DNA of 64,000 bases from Fontisubflavum oceani (GTDB taxonomy: Bacteria > Pseudomonadota > Alphaproteobacteria > Rhodobacterales > Rhodobacteraceae): contig NZ_CP129111.1 of NCBI RefSeq assembly GCF_030407165.1, forward strand, positions 1,922,001 to 1,986,000, read 5' to 3'. Positions 61,235-64,000 of the stretch are shown piece by piece. The position numbers and the translations under genes were made by a program. Below the pieces are notes generated by a model. That model had not been told where the DNA came from, searched no databases, and saw nothing but the letters and a program-made list of their open reading frames with translations. Within the stretch, counting starts at the first letter, position 1, and the number at the start of each line of letters is the position of its first letter.

Positions 61235-62521
61235 TCAGACGTCTTCGATGCGCAACGCCACGGGATCGCCCTCCACGACGCCTGTGGCAGGTAGAGCGGC
61301 CAGTGCCGCATCCAGCGAGGGCCGGGCGGTGACATGGGTTACGATCAAGACCGGCACGTCTTGGTCCGGGTGGCCATATTGGCGCATCCGGTCGATGGAA
61401 ATCCCGTTGTCGCCCAGGACGGTTGCGACTTTGGCGAGGGCGCCCGGTTTGTCTTTCAGCGTCAAGCGTAGGTAGTAGGGCGCGGGCGAGGCGGCGGAGG
61501 CGGGCGGCGCGGCTTTCAGGCTTTTGGCCGGTTGGCCAAAGGTCGGCACGCGGATGCCACGGGCGATATCGGTGATGTCGGAGAGTACCGCGCTGGCCGT
61601 GGGGCCTTCGCCGGCACCGGCCCCGCGCAGCACGATTTGGCCCACGCTGTCGCCTTCGAGGACCACCATATTGGTGCCGCCTTCCAGTTGCCCGAGCGGT
61701 GAGCTGTCGGGGACGAGGCAGGGGGTCATGCGTTGCTCCAACCCGCGACCTGTCATTTGCGCGACGCCTAAGAGCTTGATCTTGTAGCCCATATCGGCGG
61801 CGCGTTGGATGTCTTGCAAGGTGATCGACTGAATGCCTTGCAGCGCTACCGCGTCAAAATCGACCTGGGTTCCAAAGGCGATTGAGGCCAGGAGTGCGAG
61901 TTTATGGCCCGCATCGATGCCGCCCACATCAAGGTTCGGATCGGCTTCCAGATAGCCAAGTCGCCCGCATTCCTCGAAGAGCGCGTTATAGCCTTGGCCG
62001 GTTGCCTGCATCTGGGTCAGGATATAATTGCAGGTGCCGTTCATCACGCCCATGACGCGGGTGATCTGGTTCCCGGCGAGGCCTTCGGTCAGCGCCTTGA
62101 TCACCGGGATGCCGCCTGCGACGGCGGCCTCATAACGCAGCACACGACCGGCATTTTCGGCTGCAAGCGCAAGGGCTTGGCCGTGGATCGCCAGAAGCGC
62201 TTTGTTCGCTGTCACCACATCTTTGCCAGCGGCAATCGCGGCTTCTGTCGCGGCTTTGGCGGGGCCGTCGCTGCCGCCCATCAGTTCGACAAACACATCC
62301 ACATCGTCGCGGGTGGCGAGCGCCACCGGATCGTCTTCCCAAGCATATTTGGCGATGTTCACGCCGCGATCTTTGTCGCGGGAGCGGGCGGAGACGGCTG
62401 CAATCTCGATGGACTTGCCAGTGCGCGCGGTGAGAAGCTCAGCTTCCCGCTGCAGAATCTTCACCACACCGATCCCGACGGTGCCCAGACCGGCAATGCC
62501 AAGGCGCAATTTCTCAGTCAT
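61235..62521 (-). CDS. hom: Homoserine dehydrogenase
   Basis: 428 residues. N-terminal NAD(P)-binding fold (LGIAGLGTVGIGVVKILQRE), dimerisation and catalytic domain (AVAGGIPVIKALTEGLAGNQ, GVMNGTCNYILTQM, and YLEADPNLDVGGIDAGHKLA with the catalytic Asp/Lys region), and a C-terminal ACT domain (YYLRLTLKDKPGALAKVATV) for allosteric feedback, usually by threonine. It reduces aspartate-4-semialdehyde to homoserine for methionine, threonine and isoleucine synthesis. Confidence 0.96.
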   Translation of the reverse strand: MTEKLRLGIAGLGTVGIGVVKILQREAELLTARTGKSIEIAAVSARSRDKDRGVNIAKYAWEDDPVALATRDDVDVFVELMGGSDGPAKAATEAAIAAGKDVVTANKALLAIHGQALALAAENAGRVLRYEAAVAGGIPVIKALTEGLAGNQITRVMGVMNGTCNYILTQMQATGQGYNALFEECGRLGYLEADPNLDVGGIDAGHKLALLASIAFGTQVDFDAVALQGIQSITLQDIQRAADMGYKIKLLGVAQMTGRGLEQRMTPCLVPDSSPLGQLEGGTNMVVLEGDSVGQIVLRGAGAGEGPTASAVLSDITDIARGIRVPTFGQPAKSLKAAPPASAASPAPYYLRLTLKDKPGALAKVATVLGDNGISIDRMRQYGHPDQDVPVLIVTHVTARPSLDAALAALPATGVVEGDPVALRIEDV

Positions 62522-62602
62522 AAGCGGTCCCTTTCGCGGCGGATCACGAGCACGAAGACCCTGTTAGCGGCTAATCGGCGAGGGTGCAACGTGGGCGCTG
62601 TG

Positions 62603-62851
62603 TCAGGGGAGTTGCAGACGGCGTAACGCATTGGCGCGCCTGCGTAAATCCTCGGACCGAGCGTCGAGCGATTGGCCTTCCTCTTCGGCGGTGCGCGGCG
62701 GCACAGCGTCGGCCTCGGCCAGAAGTGGGCCAAGTGGCACCAGTTCGGGGAAGGCGGCCGTCTGCGCCGTCGGGCTGAGCCGCGATTGCAGGTCGGGCAG
62801 CGGGTCGCCGCAGGCCGCGAGCAGAAGGGGCAGGGTGAAGATCCAGCGCAT
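62603..62851 (-). CDS. Small putative lipoprotein
   Basis: 82 residues. MRWIFTLPLLLAACGDPLPD shows a lipoprotein signal with lipobox LAAC (Cys about residue 14). The short mature part is Pro/Ala-rich then basic and helical (RSEDLRRRANALRRLQ). No family recognised. It ends 81 bp before hom on the same strand. Confidence 0.7.
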   Translation of the reverse strand: MRWIFTLPLLLAACGDPLPDLQSRLSPTAQTAAFPELVPLGPLLAEADAVPPRTAEEEGQSLDARSEDLRRRANALRRLQLP

Positions 62852-62928
62852 GCGTTAGGCGTAGCGCAGGCGAGACAGGGCGTCCAGCGATGGGTTGAAT
62901 TGAACGGATGTTCAGATACTGTGACCAG

Positions 62929-63513
62929 ATGGCGCGCAAGCAAGGATCACATGCGGATATCACCGGCCCGAAGGTGCGGGAGGCGGCATTGCGGCTTTTT
63001 GCGCGGCATGGGTTTGCAGCTGTGTCGATGCGCCAGATCGCGGCAGAGGTGGGCGTGCAAGCCGGCGCGCTTTACCTCTACACCCCTGATAAGCAAACAC
63101 TTTTGTTTGAGTTGATGCATGGGCATCTGGAGGAGCTTCTGGCGGCGTGGCAAGCGCCGCGGGCAGGGCCTTTGGTGCAGTTGGAGGATTTCGCCCGCCA
63201 TCACATCCGGTTCCATCTAGACCGGCCGGAGCTCGTTTTTATCGCCTATATGGAGCTGCGCAATCTAGAGCCGGAGAATTTCGCGGTGATTGAACGGTTG
63301 CGTCGCGAATATGAGGATCGGCTGGAAGCGATTTTGAAGGCCGGGCAGGCGGAGCGGGTGTTTGACCTGCCGGATACGAAGCTGGCGACCATGGCGATTA
63401 TTGCGATGCTGACCGGGGTGAACACTTGGTATCGTGAGGGCGGGCGCCTGGATCGGGATGCCGTTGAGGGCATTTACTGGGACATGGTGCGCAAGGCCGT
63501 TGCGGCGGAATAG
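62929..63513 (+). CDS. TetR/AcrR family transcriptional regulator
   Basis: 194 residues from ATG 62929; an ATG at 62908 adds seven atypical residues. N-terminal helix-turn-helix (REAALRLFARHGFAAVSMRQ, IAAEVGVQAGALYLYTPDKQ) and an all-helical ligand domain. The Tyr-rich recognition helix and the C-terminal pattern (TKLATMAIIAMLTGVNTWYR) resemble regulators of fatty-acid or branched-chain acyl-CoA genes. It is divergent from the small lipoprotein gene; its targets cannot be told from the window. Confidence 0.9.
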   Translation: MARKQGSHADITGPKVREAALRLFARHGFAAVSMRQIAAEVGVQAGALYLYTPDKQTLLFELMHGHLEELLAAWQAPRAGPLVQLEDFARHHIRFHLDRPELVFIAYMELRNLEPENFAVIERLRREYEDRLEAILKAGQAERVFDLPDTKLATMAIIAMLTGVNTWYREGGRLDRDAVEGIYWDMVRKAVAAE

Positions 63514-63678
63514 GTTACAAAAATTCCCGCAATCGCGGATTTTCCAACCCTATCGCGAGATTTCTTAAGGGTTTTGTAAGGGGCGGCGGCCCTCGTCAGG
63601 CCCCCTTGCGGGAGCCATCCTCGGGCCGCGTTGCCACGGACAAGGCGACAGCGCGTTGCGATCACGCGTCTGCGCGTA

Positions 63679-64000
63679 TCATTCCGCCGGTGTCAGGGTC
63701 GGCTCGGTTTGGCGGCGCGGGTAGGGCACCAAGCGCTCGGCCTCTTCATCCCAGAGTTTCAGTGTGAAGCTGCGGATTGCTTCAGGCCAGCGGATGGTCT
63801 GCACATCGTACTTCTTGCGCAAGGCCAAGTGGCAGCGGCGCAGCCGATAGCTCGGGATGTTGGCGTTGAAATGATGGATGTCGTGATAGGTGATATTGGC
63901 CACCGCCAGATCCCACCACCAGCCGAGATCCAGCGCCGAAGAACCCTGGAGCGCGGCGCGGGCCGGGTTCAGCTCGGGCTTGCGATCCCAATAGGTGTCT
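63679..64000 (-). CDS. Fatty acid desaturase, C-terminal part (N-terminus beyond window)
   Basis: The last 106 or so codons, open to the window edge. They contain NITYHDIHHFNANIPSYRLR, the third histidine box (HxxHH) of membrane fatty-acid desaturases of the delta-12/omega-6 type, preceded by a Trp-rich segment (LGWWWDLAVA) and followed by the usual cytoplasmic tail with IRWPEAIRSF. The di-iron enzyme inserts a double bond into acyl chains. The exact regioselectivity cannot be judged from this piece. Confidence 0.8.
   Translation of the reverse strand, partial: DTYWDRKPELNPARAALQGSSALDLGWWWDLAVANITYHDIHHFNANIPSYRLRRCHLALRKKYDVQTIRWPEAIRSFTLKLWDEEAERLVPYPRRQTEPTLTPAE

Overview
The window looks like about 64 kb of chromosome from an alphaproteobacterium, most likely a marine Rhodobacterales (Roseobacter-group) species. 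The reasons are high GC, a PleD-type diguanylate cyclase beside a DUF3572 gene, an ECF-sigma/heavy-metal-sensor operon, a TTAA-N7-TTAAC site of the CtrA type, and alphaproteobacterial-type homologues throughout. There are no phage genes, insertion sequences or CRISPR arrays.

Layout. 1-6.3 kb: Nudix hydrolase (cut by the window edge), DUF983, EF-hand protein, ECF sigma operon, PleD, DUF3572, MarR, HAD phosphatase. 6.4-9.3 kb: MttB-superfamily methyltransferase and an MFS carrier. 9.4-24.7 kb: a divergent catabolic supercluster. The minus arm turns tryptophan into anthranilate (tryptophan dioxygenase, formamidase-like hydrolase, kynureninase) and also carries a fused enoyl-CoA hydratase/3-hydroxyacyl-CoA dehydrogenase and a glutaryl-CoA dehydrogenase. 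The plus arm holds an anthranilate-type CoA ligase, the 2-aminobenzoyl-CoA monooxygenase/reductase fusion, SDR, MarR, enoyl-CoA hydratase, acyl-CoA dehydrogenase, thioesterase, RidA and a 3-oxoadipyl-CoA-type thiolase. The arms face each other across a 30-bp palindrome. 24.9-27.3 kb: glycyl-radical protein YjjI and its activase YjjW.

27.4-33.2 kb: a phosphorelay island (Hpt protein, two response regulators, two hybrid-less sensor kinases) with a CtrA-like site upstream of the CHASE kinase. 33.6-37.6 kb: aldehyde dehydrogenase, 3-hydroxyisobutyrate-dehydrogenase-like enzyme and cupin, divergent from a LysR regulator. 38-41.1 kb: sulfotransferase and polysaccharide pyruvyl transferase-like genes. 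41.4-47.4 kb: a curli/holdfast-anchor-like module: small curlin-like protein, CsgG/HfaB-type lipoprotein, an unknown secreted protein, an HfaD-like repeat protein, a 575-residue protein built from about 51-residue curlin-like repeats, and a CsgD-like regulator. 47.5-55.5 kb: a kinase of the aminoglycoside/hydroxyurea family, then a two-gene glycan operon whose second product is a 1545-residue fusion of an alginate-lyase-type domain and a GT2 glycosyltransferase. 55.9-64 kb: small envelope proteins, tRNA-Glu, recJ, isochorismatase-like hydrolase, glpX, hom, a small lipoprotein, TetR, and the end of a fatty-acid desaturase.

Quality note. Eleven otherwise well-conserved genes each carry one single-base frame break, nine of them losses, mostly in short homopolymers. 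Sequencing or assembly error is more likely than gene decay. These genes are annotated over their full reconstructed span, and the break is stated in each entry.
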